A stretch of 11,373 bases of DNA from WYEN01 sp049976205 (GTDB lineage Archaea; Thermoproteota; Thermoprotei_A; Sulfolobales; AG1): positions 1 through 11,373 of the forward strand of contig JBMFIR010000042.1 of the NCBI GenBank assembly GCA_049976205.1, given 5' to 3'. Position 1 is the first letter of the stretch, and each line of letters opens with the position of its first letter. The translations under genes and the position numbers were made by a program. Of the stretch, positions 5,148 to 11,373 are shown piece by piece. The notes below the pieces were generated by a model, which did no database searches, was not told the DNA's origin, and worked only from the letters and a program-made list of their open reading frames with translations.

Positions 5148-7112
5148 GTGATCTTATTAATTCTTACTAATAGTGATACTGTAATTAGAGGAAGTATAGA
5201 TAGTAGTGATAAAGAGTATCCCCAAGATCCTTATTTGTGGCTAGAGGATCTGAGTAGTGAGAAAACAAGAGAATTTGTTGAGAGTGAGGATCTGAGAGCT
5301 AAAGAATTTGTTAAAGAATATTCCAATAAGCTCTATCACAGATTACTAAATCTATACACTGAGCCAGCTGTGTATAATTTCAAGACATCTTTAGTAGGCT
5401 ACTACTATATTTATAGAGACAAGACATACTATATAAAAAGGATCTATAGAGATAGAACAGAGGAAATAGTTTTTGACGCGAATATCGTAGGAAGAGATAT
5501 TATAGTACCAGTATTTTATGTATCGAGGAAAGGGGATCTTTTGGCGGTATATTTATCCGAGGCTGGTAGAGATGAAGGTCGTGCTTTAATTATTGATACA
5601 TCAACGAAGCAAATAATTGACGAGATAAGAGGTGATATAAGGAACATAATTTTTTTAAGTGATCAAAAGATCTATTACACAAAATTCTTTAGAAAAGACA
5701 AGTGTCCTGATGGAACACCACCTCCTTGTGAGAGAGTGTTTATAAGGGAGGGAGGGGAGGATGAGGAAGTCTTTGGATCAGGCATATTAACAGGTTACTT
5801 CATAGGTATAAAAGATTCATTAGTCACTGACAAGATCCTTGGAGTGATTAGCGAGGGTTGGACAAGGACTTGGTTGTTAACAGGTGATATAAGAGACCCG
5901 TCTAAATGGCGGGTAATTCACGGTGGTGATGTGATAAATACACCTATTGAATATATTGATTCAGAGAGAATATTATTCGTAAAGTATGATCAGAATGGTA
6001 TGGGTAGAATACTGGTTCTCGAGAGAGATAATGTGTATGAATTAGTGAAAGAGTCTAGTGAGTATCTAAGTAATGCTTTCCTACTGAGGGATAAACTAGG
6101 TGTGGTATACATCTCGAGGAATTGCTCTAGTTATATCAAGATCTATGATCTGAGTGGGAGATTAATTAAAGAAGTAAGCTTCGATAAGCCATTGACTATA
6201 CAGAATATTTCTGAGGAGATCGATTTATCAGGAGCTATTCTCGAGACCACGACTTTTACTCAGAGAATAAGAGTTTTGAGATATGATTCGTTAAGAGATA
6301 TGTTTGAAACAATATACTCGTCTCGTGAGGTAAGTGATGTATCTATTGAGGATAAATGGGTTGTGTCACATGATGGAACAAAGATACATTATTTCGTTGT
6401 TAAGAAGAGAGATGCTGATGAAAAGAAGGTTTTGGCATATGGCTATGGTGGGTTTAGTATAGCTCTAACACCAATGTATTATCCGTGGGCAATACCATTT
6501 ATTGAGGACGGTGGAGTTTTTGTAGTCGCTAATCTGAGAGGAGGATCTGAGTATGGTGAGGAGTGGCATAGGGCTGGTATGAGGGAGAAGAAGATTAATG
6601 TATTCAGAGATTTCATAGCTGTTATAGAGGATCTGAGAAGAAGAGGTTCTGAGGTAGTTGCTATGGGTGGAAGCAATGGTGGTTTACTGGTTGCGGCTAC
6701 AATGATTATGAAACCAGATCTCTTGAAGGCTGCTGTGATTGGTTATCCTATTCTCGATATGTTGAGATTTCATCTCCTCTACATAGGAAGAGTATGGGTC
6801 TCTGAATACGGGGATCCTGATAATCCTGGTGATAGAGTTTTTCTCTTATCATACTCGCCTTATCACAATATTAGGGGAGATGTTAGGTACCCGCCCACGT
6901 ATATATACACAGGACTACATGATGATAGAGTTCACCCGGCACACGCATTTAAGTTCCACTCCAAATTAATAGAGTACGGCAACGAGTCCTATTTAAGAGT
7001 AGAGAGGGCAGCGGGGCATCTCGGAGCCTTGCCAGAGGTTCAAGCTAGGCAAATGAGTGATGTTATGGGATTCATATACAAAATATTAGGGATAGAGCCT
7101 AGATCTCAGTAA
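5148..7112 (+). CDS. Prolyl oligopeptidase (serine peptidase family S9A)
   Basis: 654-residue peptidase that cleaves short peptides after proline, a usual length for S9A enzymes. The N-terminal segment DPYLWLED (residues 27-34) opens the family domain. Residues about 75-400 form the beta-propeller. The C-terminal alpha/beta hydrolase domain carries NLRGGSEYGEEWH (462-474) and the nucleophile Ser509 in GGSNGG. Asp592 and the substrate-binding Arg594 lie in LHDDRV, and His624 in AAGHLG. The catalytic triad is complete. The N-terminus (MILLILTNSD) is too short for a signal peptide, so the enzyme is probably cytosolic and active in peptide turnover. Cys186 and Cys194 flank a Pro-rich loop in the propeller and could form a disulfide. 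The GTG start is supported by a leaderless-type promoter. The gene is convergent with apgM, 28 bp away. Confidence 0.93.
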   Translation: MILLILTNSDTVIRGSIDSSDKEYPQDPYLWLEDLSSEKTREFVESEDLRAKEFVKEYSNKLYHRLLNLYTEPAVYNFKTSLVGYYYIYRDKTYYIKRIYRDRTEEIVFDANIVGRDIIVPVFYVSRKGDLLAVYLSEAGRDEGRALIIDTSTKQIIDEIRGDIRNIIFLSDQKIYYTKFFRKDKCPDGTPPPCERVFIREGGEDEEVFGSGILTGYFIGIKDSLVTDKILGVISEGWTRTWLLTGDIRDPSKWRVIHGGDVINTPIEYIDSERILFVKYDQNGMGRILVLERDNVYELVKESSEYLSNAFLLRDKLGVVYISRNCSSYIKIYDLSGRLIKEVSFDKPLTIQNISEEIDLSGAILETTTFTQRIRVLRYDSLRDMFETIYSSREVSDVSIEDKWVVSHDGTKIHYFVVKKRDADEKKVLAYGYGGFSIALTPMYYPWAIPFIEDGGVFVVANLRGGSEYGEEWHRAGMREKKINVFRDFIAVIEDLRRRGSEVVAMGGSNGGLLVAATMIMKPDLLKAAVIGYPILDMLRFHLLYIGRVWVSEYGDPDNPGDRVFLLSYSPYHNIRGDVRYPPTYIYTGLHDDRVHPAHAFKFHSKLIEYGNESYLRVERAAGHLGALPEVQARQMSDVMGFIYKILGIEPRSQ

Positions 7113-7140
7113 AGTAAGGAGATAGAGGTAGCGCTATTAG

Positions 7141-8424
7141 TCAGACAAAGTATTTTCTGAGGACAGTTGGTAGCATCTCCCAACTATGCTCAAAAACTCC
7201 CAGACTCCCTCTCAAACATTCTTTCTCAGTAAACTTACTCACACTATCAGCCTCTACACCGGGGATACTCAATGCTATAGGTACGGGATCATCTGTATGA
7301 GATTTTTTACTAGGTGGTGTGGCGTGGTCTCCGGTGGCTAATATCGCTAAATCACTAGGTCTATTATCTAGAAGTGGTTGAACAAAGTATCTATCTATAT
7401 CCTCAATCTTCTTCTTCTTTAGTTCAAAATCTCCATCGTGTCCTGGTTCATCGGGTCCTTTTAGATGTACGTACACTATATCACTTCTTTTAAGAGCCTC
7501 TAAAGTTCTCTCTAATCTATCCATATAGTTTCTAACAGGATCTTCAATATATTCTAAAGCTATTGTTTCGGCGCCAAAGATTCTTCCTAGTCCCACTTCA
7601 ACTGGCATTTCTGCTAATACGGTGAATCTAGCATTATACCTCTTACTCAAAGGCATCGGCTTCGGTATTGATCCACCTGCGTCTCTGAGAATAATACTGT
7701 TAGCTGGTAGCAACTTTTTCTCTTTCCTAACTCTATTAATTGGGTGATTCTCGAGTATCTCGATTGATTTATCAATAAATCTATTGGCTAATTCAGCTGT
7801 GATCTCAGCTTCCTTACTTTGATCCAATGGTTCTACTCTTCTTATATAAGGCTCGAAATCTCGAATTGCTATACTAATTAATCCTCTTCTCCTATAGGCT
7901 GGGTCGCTATTATCAATCATTGGAGAAAGCTTGTGGCTTTTACTACCTATTATAACAACTGCTCTGTGACCAATAGAGGCTTTTACTCTAGCATATCCAT
8001 CGTAGACCCCTAGATCCATGTTATCTAGAGATTTAGCAAGTTCACGAGCCTCTTCTCTAGAGAGACTTCTACCAACTCTTCTATCAATAATTTTTTTAGT
8101 TAAGGGATCAATGGTCGCGAAATTAGCTCTAAAAGCAATCTCGTAACCCTCTCTAATACTCAGTCCCACACCCACAGCCTCAATAGGTCCTCTCCCAGTA
8201 TAGGTCTCATGAGGATTATACCCGAAAAGAGATATAACAGCCTCATCACTCTCAGGAGCAACACCTCTACCAAGAACATACATCACACCACACACACCCT
8301 CATGAGCAATTTTATCTAAACCAGGCTTAGAAGCTCTCTCAAGAGTAGTTACAGGATCCGATAAACTATCAGCAATACCATCTAAAACAAGAAACAGTAG
8401 CCTATATCTAATCTTCAACACCAC
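7141..8424 (-). CDS. apgM: Cofactor-independent phosphoglycerate mutase, archaeal type
   Basis: Glycolytic/gluconeogenic enzyme interconverting 3- and 2-phosphoglycerate without 2,3-bisphosphoglycerate, from the alkaline phosphatase superfamily. 427 aa, slightly above the usual ~400-415. Metal and catalytic residues are in the expected order: D15 in LDGIAD, nucleophile Ser59 in PESDEAV, D325 and H329 in KGPDEPGHD, D366-H367 in TGDHATPP, and H376 in SHTDDP. The archaeal pattern GYNPHETYTGRGPIEA (68-83) is clear. The start is GTG 8424: box A at 8445-8454 on this strand is centred 26 bp upstream, so the mRNA is leaderless. GTG 8421 and TTG 8418 follow in frame and could also serve. The first ~120 codons are rich in T-ending and GT-rich codons compared with the rest of the gene. 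It is divergent from the hairpin RNA locus. Confidence 0.93.
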   Translation of the reverse strand: MVLKIRYRLLFLVLDGIADSLSDPVTTLERASKPGLDKIAHEGVCGVMYVLGRGVAPESDEAVISLFGYNPHETYTGRGPIEAVGVGLSIREGYEIAFRANFATIDPLTKKIIDRRVGRSLSREEARELAKSLDNMDLGVYDGYARVKASIGHRAVVIIGSKSHKLSPMIDNSDPAYRRRGLISIAIRDFEPYIRRVEPLDQSKEAEITAELANRFIDKSIEILENHPINRVRKEKKLLPANSIILRDAGGSIPKPMPLSKRYNARFTVLAEMPVEVGLGRIFGAETIALEYIEDPVRNYMDRLERTLEALKRSDIVYVHLKGPDEPGHDGDFELKKKKIEDIDRYFVQPLLDNRPSDLAILATGDHATPPSKKSHTDDPVPIALSIPGVEADSVSKFTEKECLRGSLGVFEHSWEMLPTVLRKYFV

Positions 8425-8444
8425 ATCTAAATTAACATAAGAGA

Positions 8445-8454
8445 GAATATATAG
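8445..8454 (-). promoter_or_regulatory. Box A of apgM, leaderless
   Basis: CTATATATTC on the minus strand, centred near 8450, predicts a transcription start at about 8424. That is exactly the GTG proposed for apgM. There is no Shine-Dalgarno sequence between them. Confidence 0.55.
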
Positions 8455-8622
8455 AGAATGAATACATAATCACAAAAAGTCGCATCGTATATCATAACAA
8501 TCGAAGAATATTCAAGAATAAAGATATATAAAATGATTTATTGACAGAATCAGAAAATAACCGTGAAAACATTAATATCTAAATATTCATTTATTCGGAA
8601 ACCCCCTCTCAAAAAATAATAA

Positions 8623-8640
8623 CCGAAAATAATTTAAATA
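8623..8640 (+). promoter_or_regulatory. BRE/box A promoter of the hairpin RNA
   Basis: TTTAAATA at 8633-8640 is a good archaeal box A, preceded by a purine-rich CCGAAAATAA (8623-8632) in the position of the TFB recognition element. Archaeal transcription typically starts about 26 bp from the box A centre, here 8662-8663. That is the first paired base of the hairpin. No protein-coding frame follows except an 8-codon one starting at ATG 8661. Confidence 0.55.
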
Positions 8641-8662
8641 ATACAAACCTAAATAGTAACAT

Positions 8663-8853
8663 GGCCCTGCCGGCTACATATACATAAGATCACTATAAAA
8701 ATATACAGCATTAATATATTACACAACAATACACGGCGGCGGGACCTGCGTAGGGGTGAACTCTACGCGGGTTTCGTCGTCGTGTATTGTTGTGTAATAT
8801 ATTAATGCTGTATATTTTTATAGTGATCTTATGTATATGTAGCCGGCAGGGCT
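8663..8853. repeat. Near-perfect long inverted repeat, 91-bp arms, 9-bp centre
   Basis: The arms are 8663-8753 and 8763-8853, and each base i pairs with base 17516-i. Of 91 positions, 85 are exactly complementary as DNA. The six differences are one at the outer end and five within 8736-8747, near the centre. As DNA it could extrude a cruciform. The flanks show no clear target-site duplication; ACCTAA occurs at 8647-8652 and 8868-8873, but neither copy abuts the arms. There is no transposase gene in the window. Entered separately from the RNA because the symmetry is certain while transcription is not. Confidence 0.97.
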
Positions 8854-8858
8854 TTTTT
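8663..8858 (+). ncRNA. Putative novel ncRNA forming one continuous 91-93 bp hairpin
   Basis: If transcribed from the box A at 8633-8640 and ended in the T6 run at 8853-8858, this locus gives a ~196-nt RNA that is almost entirely one helix. Bases 8663-8753 pair with 8853-8763 without a bulge or mismatch: 85 Watson-Crick and 6 G-U pairs. A further G-U and G-C pair (8754-8762, 8755-8761) would leave a 5-nt GTGAA loop. The G-U positions are 8663-8853, 8736-8780, 8739-8777, 8742-8774, 8743-8773 and 8747-8769. The basal ~12 bp and apical ~25 bp are GC-rich, and the middle is AT-rich. The upstream promoter, downstream T run and wobble direction all point to the plus strand. I know of no described RNA family of this form. 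A foldback transposable element is the main alternative. Confidence 0.6.
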
Positions 8859-8863
8859 ATTTT
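8853..8863 (+). promoter_or_regulatory. T-rich element: terminator of hairpin RNA and box A of the methyltransferase gene
   Basis: TTTTTTATTTT follows directly on the last hairpin pair. Archaeal RNA polymerase terminates at such U-runs, and a stem before it would help. The same element is centred 27 bp upstream of ATG 8885, the spacing expected for a box A of a leaderless methyltransferase mRNA. The two roles are compatible and would couple the end of one transcript to the start of the next. Confidence 0.45.
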
Positions 8864-8884
8864 CGTTACCTAAGTTTTCTTGGT

Positions 8885-9697
8885 ATGTCTAAGGATCTTG
8901 AGAGCCTATATAGGGTCTCTTCCTGGCCCGAGGATCTTATTGGAGGCGGCAAAAAGAGATTTGAGGAGGCTTACAGGGTTTTTTCTAATGTTATTGAGCA
9001 TATGTGGTTTAGAGATTTTTTATTAAATAAGAGAAGTATTTTGATTCTTGATTTGTGTGGTGGTGTGGGTGTTGGTGGTATTTCACTTGCTAAAGTTCTT
9101 GTTGAGAGAGGTTTTGATGTTAGGGTTATTATTAATGATTTGAGATCTTCTGCTCTTGAAAAAGCTAAGATTTATGGTAGAGAGATTCTTGGTTTTGATA
9201 TTGAGATTGTTTTGGCTAATGCTTTAGATATTGATAAGTATGTTTCTAGAGCTGATATTGCTTTGATCTATGGTTTATCTCTTCCGCATTTTGATTCTTA
9301 TGATTTGGTTTATTTAATAGCTGTGTTATCAAAGATCTTGGGTAGTGAGGGGATCTTAGCTATTGAAGAGATCGATAGAGTATGGGTTCTGTATAGTCAG
9401 AGAGATAAGAAAGATTATTTTCTCGAGTATAGTGATGATAGATATATATTATCTGGGCATGTGAGTTATAATCCACTCAGAGGATTATTCAAGAGAGTAT
9501 TCATAGATCTGAGTACAATGGATAGGATATACGCAGACTTCAGATTATGGGATCTAGCCAGTGTGTTAAGCACAGCCTGGGTGTTTTTCAGAGAAGTAGA
9601 TTTTGTACCTATAAAATCATTTTATCACGGAATCATATTGGCAAGAGGCTCCAGAGGAATAAATCCTAGCGTATATAGAGAAAAGCCATTTAAATAA
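8885..9697 (+). CDS. Class I SAM-dependent methyltransferase-like protein, substrate unknown
   Basis: 270 aa. A Rossmann-type methyltransferase core is visible: motif I in ILDLCGGVGVGG (D56, G59-G60-x-G62), an acidic residue after strand 2 (D85 in VIINDLRSS) expected to hold the SAM ribose, and ANALDID (111-117) with D115 near the adenine. Residues 124-150 carry strand 4 and the following helix. The C-terminal ~100 residues lack a motif I know, and no Asn-Pro-Pro-Tyr-type nucleic acid methylase motif appears, so the substrate is unknown. The ATG start fits a leaderless promoter at 8853-8863. Codon use changes within the gene: roughly codons 40-140 use mainly T-ending codons (ATT, GTT, GAT, GGT), while codons after about 180 use ATA, GTA, TTC, GCA and GCC. 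hypF follows 46 bp downstream. Confidence 0.75.
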   Translation: MSKDLESLYRVSSWPEDLIGGGKKRFEEAYRVFSNVIEHMWFRDFLLNKRSILILDLCGGVGVGGISLAKVLVERGFDVRVIINDLRSSALEKAKIYGREILGFDIEIVLANALDIDKYVSRADIALIYGLSLPHFDSYDLVYLIAVLSKILGSEGILAIEEIDRVWVLYSQRDKKDYFLEYSDDRYILSGHVSYNPLRGLFKRVFIDLSTMDRIYADFRLWDLASVLSTAWVFFREVDFVPIKSFYHGIILARGSRGINPSVYREKPFK

Positions 9698-9715
9698 TTA
9701 AGAAGCAAGTATCAG

Positions 9716-9741
9716 TATCTAGGTAAGATATCTAGGTGTTT
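9716..9741 (+). repeat. Two-copy 13-bp tandem repeat upstream of hypF
   Basis: TATCTAGGT occurs at 9716-9724 and again at 9729-9737, a 13-bp period. The second copy ends in AGGTG (9734-9738), which sits 5 nt before the hypF TTG and probably serves as its Shine-Dalgarno sequence. The repeat may be fortuitous or a small operator. Confidence 0.4.
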
Positions 9742-9743
9742 AT

Positions 9744-11373
9744 TTGGAGAAGGCTCTCAGAATAAAGATCGTAGGAGTGGTTCAGGGAGTAGGCTATAGA
9801 CCATTTGTCTATAGATTAGCTACTAAACTAAGTCTCAGAGGATATGTGGTTAATAGAGGTGGGGCTGAAGTAGAGATCTTTGTAGAAGGAGAAGATAATA
9901 AATTAAATGAATTCAGAGAAAGGTTAATCAGAGATAAACCTCCTCCAGCATACTACGAGGAGATCCTGGTAGAAGAAGCTAAGCCTCTAGGCTACAAAGA
10001 TTTCAGGATTCTTAAAAGTATATATGATAAAGATCTGAGGAGTATGATCCCTCCGGACATAGCTATTTGCGAAGACTGTGTAAGAGAGATACGAGACAAA
10101 AACTCAAGATTTCACAACTACTTCTGGAATAGTTGTGCTTGGTGTGGCCCCAGGTTCTCAATGATCTATAGAACACCATATGATAGAGAAAATACTTCAA
10201 TGAGAAAATATGCTATGTGCCAATACTGCTCAAATGACTATAATGATCCTGAGAATATAAGAAGATTCCATGCTCAAGGAATAAGTTGCCCTCTCTGTGG
10301 ACCAAGAACCTACATTTATACATCAAAGGGGGAGAAGATCCCGCTAAGCGAGAGAGAAATAATTAATTTTATATCAAAGAGAATACTAGAAGGATCAATA
10401 GTAGCTATAAAAAGAGTAGGAGGCTATCACATAGCCTCTCTAGCCTCTAGAGACGATGTTGTCCTAGAACTCAGAAAACGTAAGAAGAGACCCTATAAAC
10501 CTTTTGCATTAATGGCTAGAGACATAAGTGTTGTTGAGAAAATAGCTTATTTAAATAAAGATGCTGAGAAACTTCTGAAATCTCCAGAGAGACCAATAGT
10601 TATTCTCCCAAAGAAGGAGAATAGTGGAGTCTCAGAATATGTGGCACCTGGATTATCTAGCATAGGTATAATGCTTCCCTATACAGGCTTCCAAGTACTT
10701 CTCTTCGACAATATACCAGATGGATACTTGATCATGACCAGCGGAAATATTCATGGGAGACCAATGTGTACAGATCTGAACTGTGTCCTTCACGAGTTGA
10801 GAGAAGTTATTGATTTCGTGGTGGAGCACGATAGAGAAATTATTCATAGAGTAGATGATGGTGTTATTAGATTCACAGATGATCAGCCAGTCTTTCTCAG
10901 AAGATCTAGGGGATACGTACCAAGATGGATCAGAGCATCGTTTGAGATAGGGGAATTCGTTGCGGTAGGAGCAGAGCTTCAAGTGGCCGGTGCAGTGAGT
11001 TTCGAGAACAAGATCCTCCCTACACAATTCATAGGTGACTTAGATGATCCAGGTAATCTAGAGGATCTGGAGAAAGAATTGATGTGGTTCATCGAAACAT
11101 ATAATATCAAACCAAGAGCTGTAGCAATTGATAAACACCCCTACTACCACAGTAGAGAAGTAGCTTTAAGAATAGCTGAGAAATTTGATATACCTATAGC
11201 AGAGATCCAACATCACCACGCACACATAAACGCTCTAATGATCGAGGAGAAATACGATTTAGACGAAGAGGCACTTGGGGTAGCTATCGATGGAACAGGG
11301 TATGGCGAAAACGGTGAGATATGGGACAGTGAAATAATGTTAACCAGATATAGGGGCTGTTTCATTGTTGATA
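9744..11373 (+). CDS. hypF: [NiFe] hydrogenase maturation carbamoyltransferase HypF, N-terminal 543 codons
   Basis: HypF uses carbamoyl phosphate and ATP to carbamoylate HypE, giving the cyanide ligands of the [NiFe] active site. Domains in order: acylphosphatase (VVQGVGYRPF, catalytic R19 and N37); zinc-finger region with four Cys pairs (C109/C112, C131/C134, C159/C162, C182/C185, the second and fourth as CxxCGPR); YrdC-like domain about 205-400 (IKRVGGYHIAS, MTSGN, LRRSRGYVP); then the start of the Kae1-like domain with QHHHAH (H490-H492, H494) and AIDGTGYGENG (515-524). The family is usually ~750 aa, so about 200 residues lie past the right edge. TTG 9744 is the only canonical start after the in-frame stop at 9720-9722, and AGGTG lies 5 nt upstream. 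It implies that the organism makes a [NiFe] hydrogenase. No other hyp gene is in the window. Confidence 0.95.
   Translation, partial: MEKALRIKIVGVVQGVGYRPFVYRLATKLSLRGYVVNRGGAEVEIFVEGEDNKLNEFRERLIRDKPPPAYYEEILVEEAKPLGYKDFRILKSIYDKDLRSMIPPDIAICEDCVREIRDKNSRFHNYFWNSCAWCGPRFSMIYRTPYDRENTSMRKYAMCQYCSNDYNDPENIRRFHAQGISCPLCGPRTYIYTSKGEKIPLSEREIINFISKRILEGSIVAIKRVGGYHIASLASRDDVVLELRKRKKRPYKPFALMARDISVVEKIAYLNKDAEKLLKSPERPIVILPKKENSGVSEYVAPGLSSIGIMLPYTGFQVLLFDNIPDGYLIMTSGNIHGRPMCTDLNCVLHELREVIDFVVEHDREIIHRVDDGVIRFTDDQPVFLRRSRGYVPRWIRASFEIGEFVAVGAELQVAGAVSFENKILPTQFIGDLDDPGNLEDLEKELMWFIETYNIKPRAVAIDKHPYYHSREVALRIAEKFDIPIAEIQHHHAHINALMIEEKYDLDEEALGVAIDGTGYGENGEIWDSEIMLTRYRGCFIVD

Larger units (their letters stand above)
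8425..8662. other. AT-rich intergenic spacer between apgM and the hairpin RNA
   Basis: No gene is seen in these 238 bp on either strand. The spacer holds the apgM promoter (8445-8454, minus strand) and the hairpin promoter (8633-8640, plus strand). The octamer AATAACCG occurs twice on the plus strand, at 8556-8563 and 8618-8625, the second directly upstream of the hairpin box A. It might be a regulator site, but two copies of an 8-mer are weak evidence. The CCCCC run at 8602-8606 stands out in otherwise AT-rich sequence. Confidence 0.5.

Noticed and set aside
5148..5220. Signal peptide on the prolyl oligopeptidase
   Set aside because: Only five or six hydrophobic residues occur at the N-terminus, with no n-region charge pattern or cleavage site.
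8580..8612. GGAAACCCCCT resembling part of an archaeal origin recognition box
   Set aside because: Origin recognition boxes have the GGAAAC core followed by a run of G on the same strand; here a run of C follows, there is one copy, and no cdc6/orc1 gene is in the window.
8663..8853. Insertion sequence or CRISPR array
   Set aside because: No transposase, no repeated spacers, and no flanking target duplication adjoining the arms. A non-autonomous foldback element cannot be fully excluded and is noted as the alternative.
8663..8858. The inverted repeat as a simple intrinsic terminator of a neighbouring gene
   Set aside because: apgM points away from it, the next gene starts after it, and a 91-bp stem is many times longer than terminator stems. 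The T run is better seen as ending the hairpin's own transcript.
10653..11027. 124-codon open frame on the minus strand inside hypF
   Set aside because: It lies wholly opposite conserved HypF YrdC and Kae1-like motifs and has no family features of its own.

Overview
The window looks like a chromosomal segment of a hyperthermophilic crenarchaeon (Thermoproteota), most likely of Desulfurococcales type. The evidence is an AT-rich base composition, heavy use of AGA/AGG for arginine and ATA for isoleucine, archaeal box A promoters about 26 nt upstream of apparently leaderless genes, GGAGGTGA-type ribosome sites, an archaeal initiator tRNA, and archaeal gene types (NreA, archaeal phosphoglycerate mutase, archaeal phosphoglycolate phosphatase, a GINS-like protein). 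No species is claimed.

Layout. 1-241: 3' end of an unrecognised gene. 374-1773 (+): a compact cluster of a small unknown protein, a JAMM/MPN+ metalloprotease and a HAD phosphatase. 1751-3861 (-): the DNA-repair protein gene nreA, coupled by a 4-nt overlap to an SPL-like radical SAM gene whose 3' end runs convergently into the HAD gene. 4011-4087 (-): initiator tRNA-Met with encoded CCA. 4148-4573 (-) and 4630-5091 (+): a divergent pair, a PTPS/QueD-fold protein lacking the usual catalytic residues and a probable GINS subunit. 5148-7112 (+): prolyl oligopeptidase. 7141-8424 (-): cofactor-independent phosphoglycerate mutase. 8425-8884: a 460-bp intergenic region. 8885-9697 (+): a SAM-dependent methyltransferase of unknown substrate. 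9744-11373 (+): the first 543 codons of hypF, truncated by the window edge.

The outstanding feature is at 8663-8853. A transcript from here would fold into one uninterrupted hairpin of 91 base pairs, or 93 if two more pairs at the tip are counted, with no bulge or mismatch. All non-Watson-Crick positions are G-U pairs when read as + strand RNA; on the other strand they would be A-C mismatches. A box A element (8633-8640) places the transcription start at the first base pair, and a T6 run follows the last one. I read this as an undescribed, self-contained hairpin ncRNA gene. Base skew of the flanking genes also flips sign across this region.

A second theme is translation initiation. Three genes (JAMM protease, nreA, PTPS-like) have conserved N-terminal parts upstream of any ATG/GTG/TTG in frame. 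Their best starts appear to be ATT, ATT or ATA, and ACG, in two cases at good spacing from a Shine-Dalgarno sequence. Default gene callers would truncate all three.
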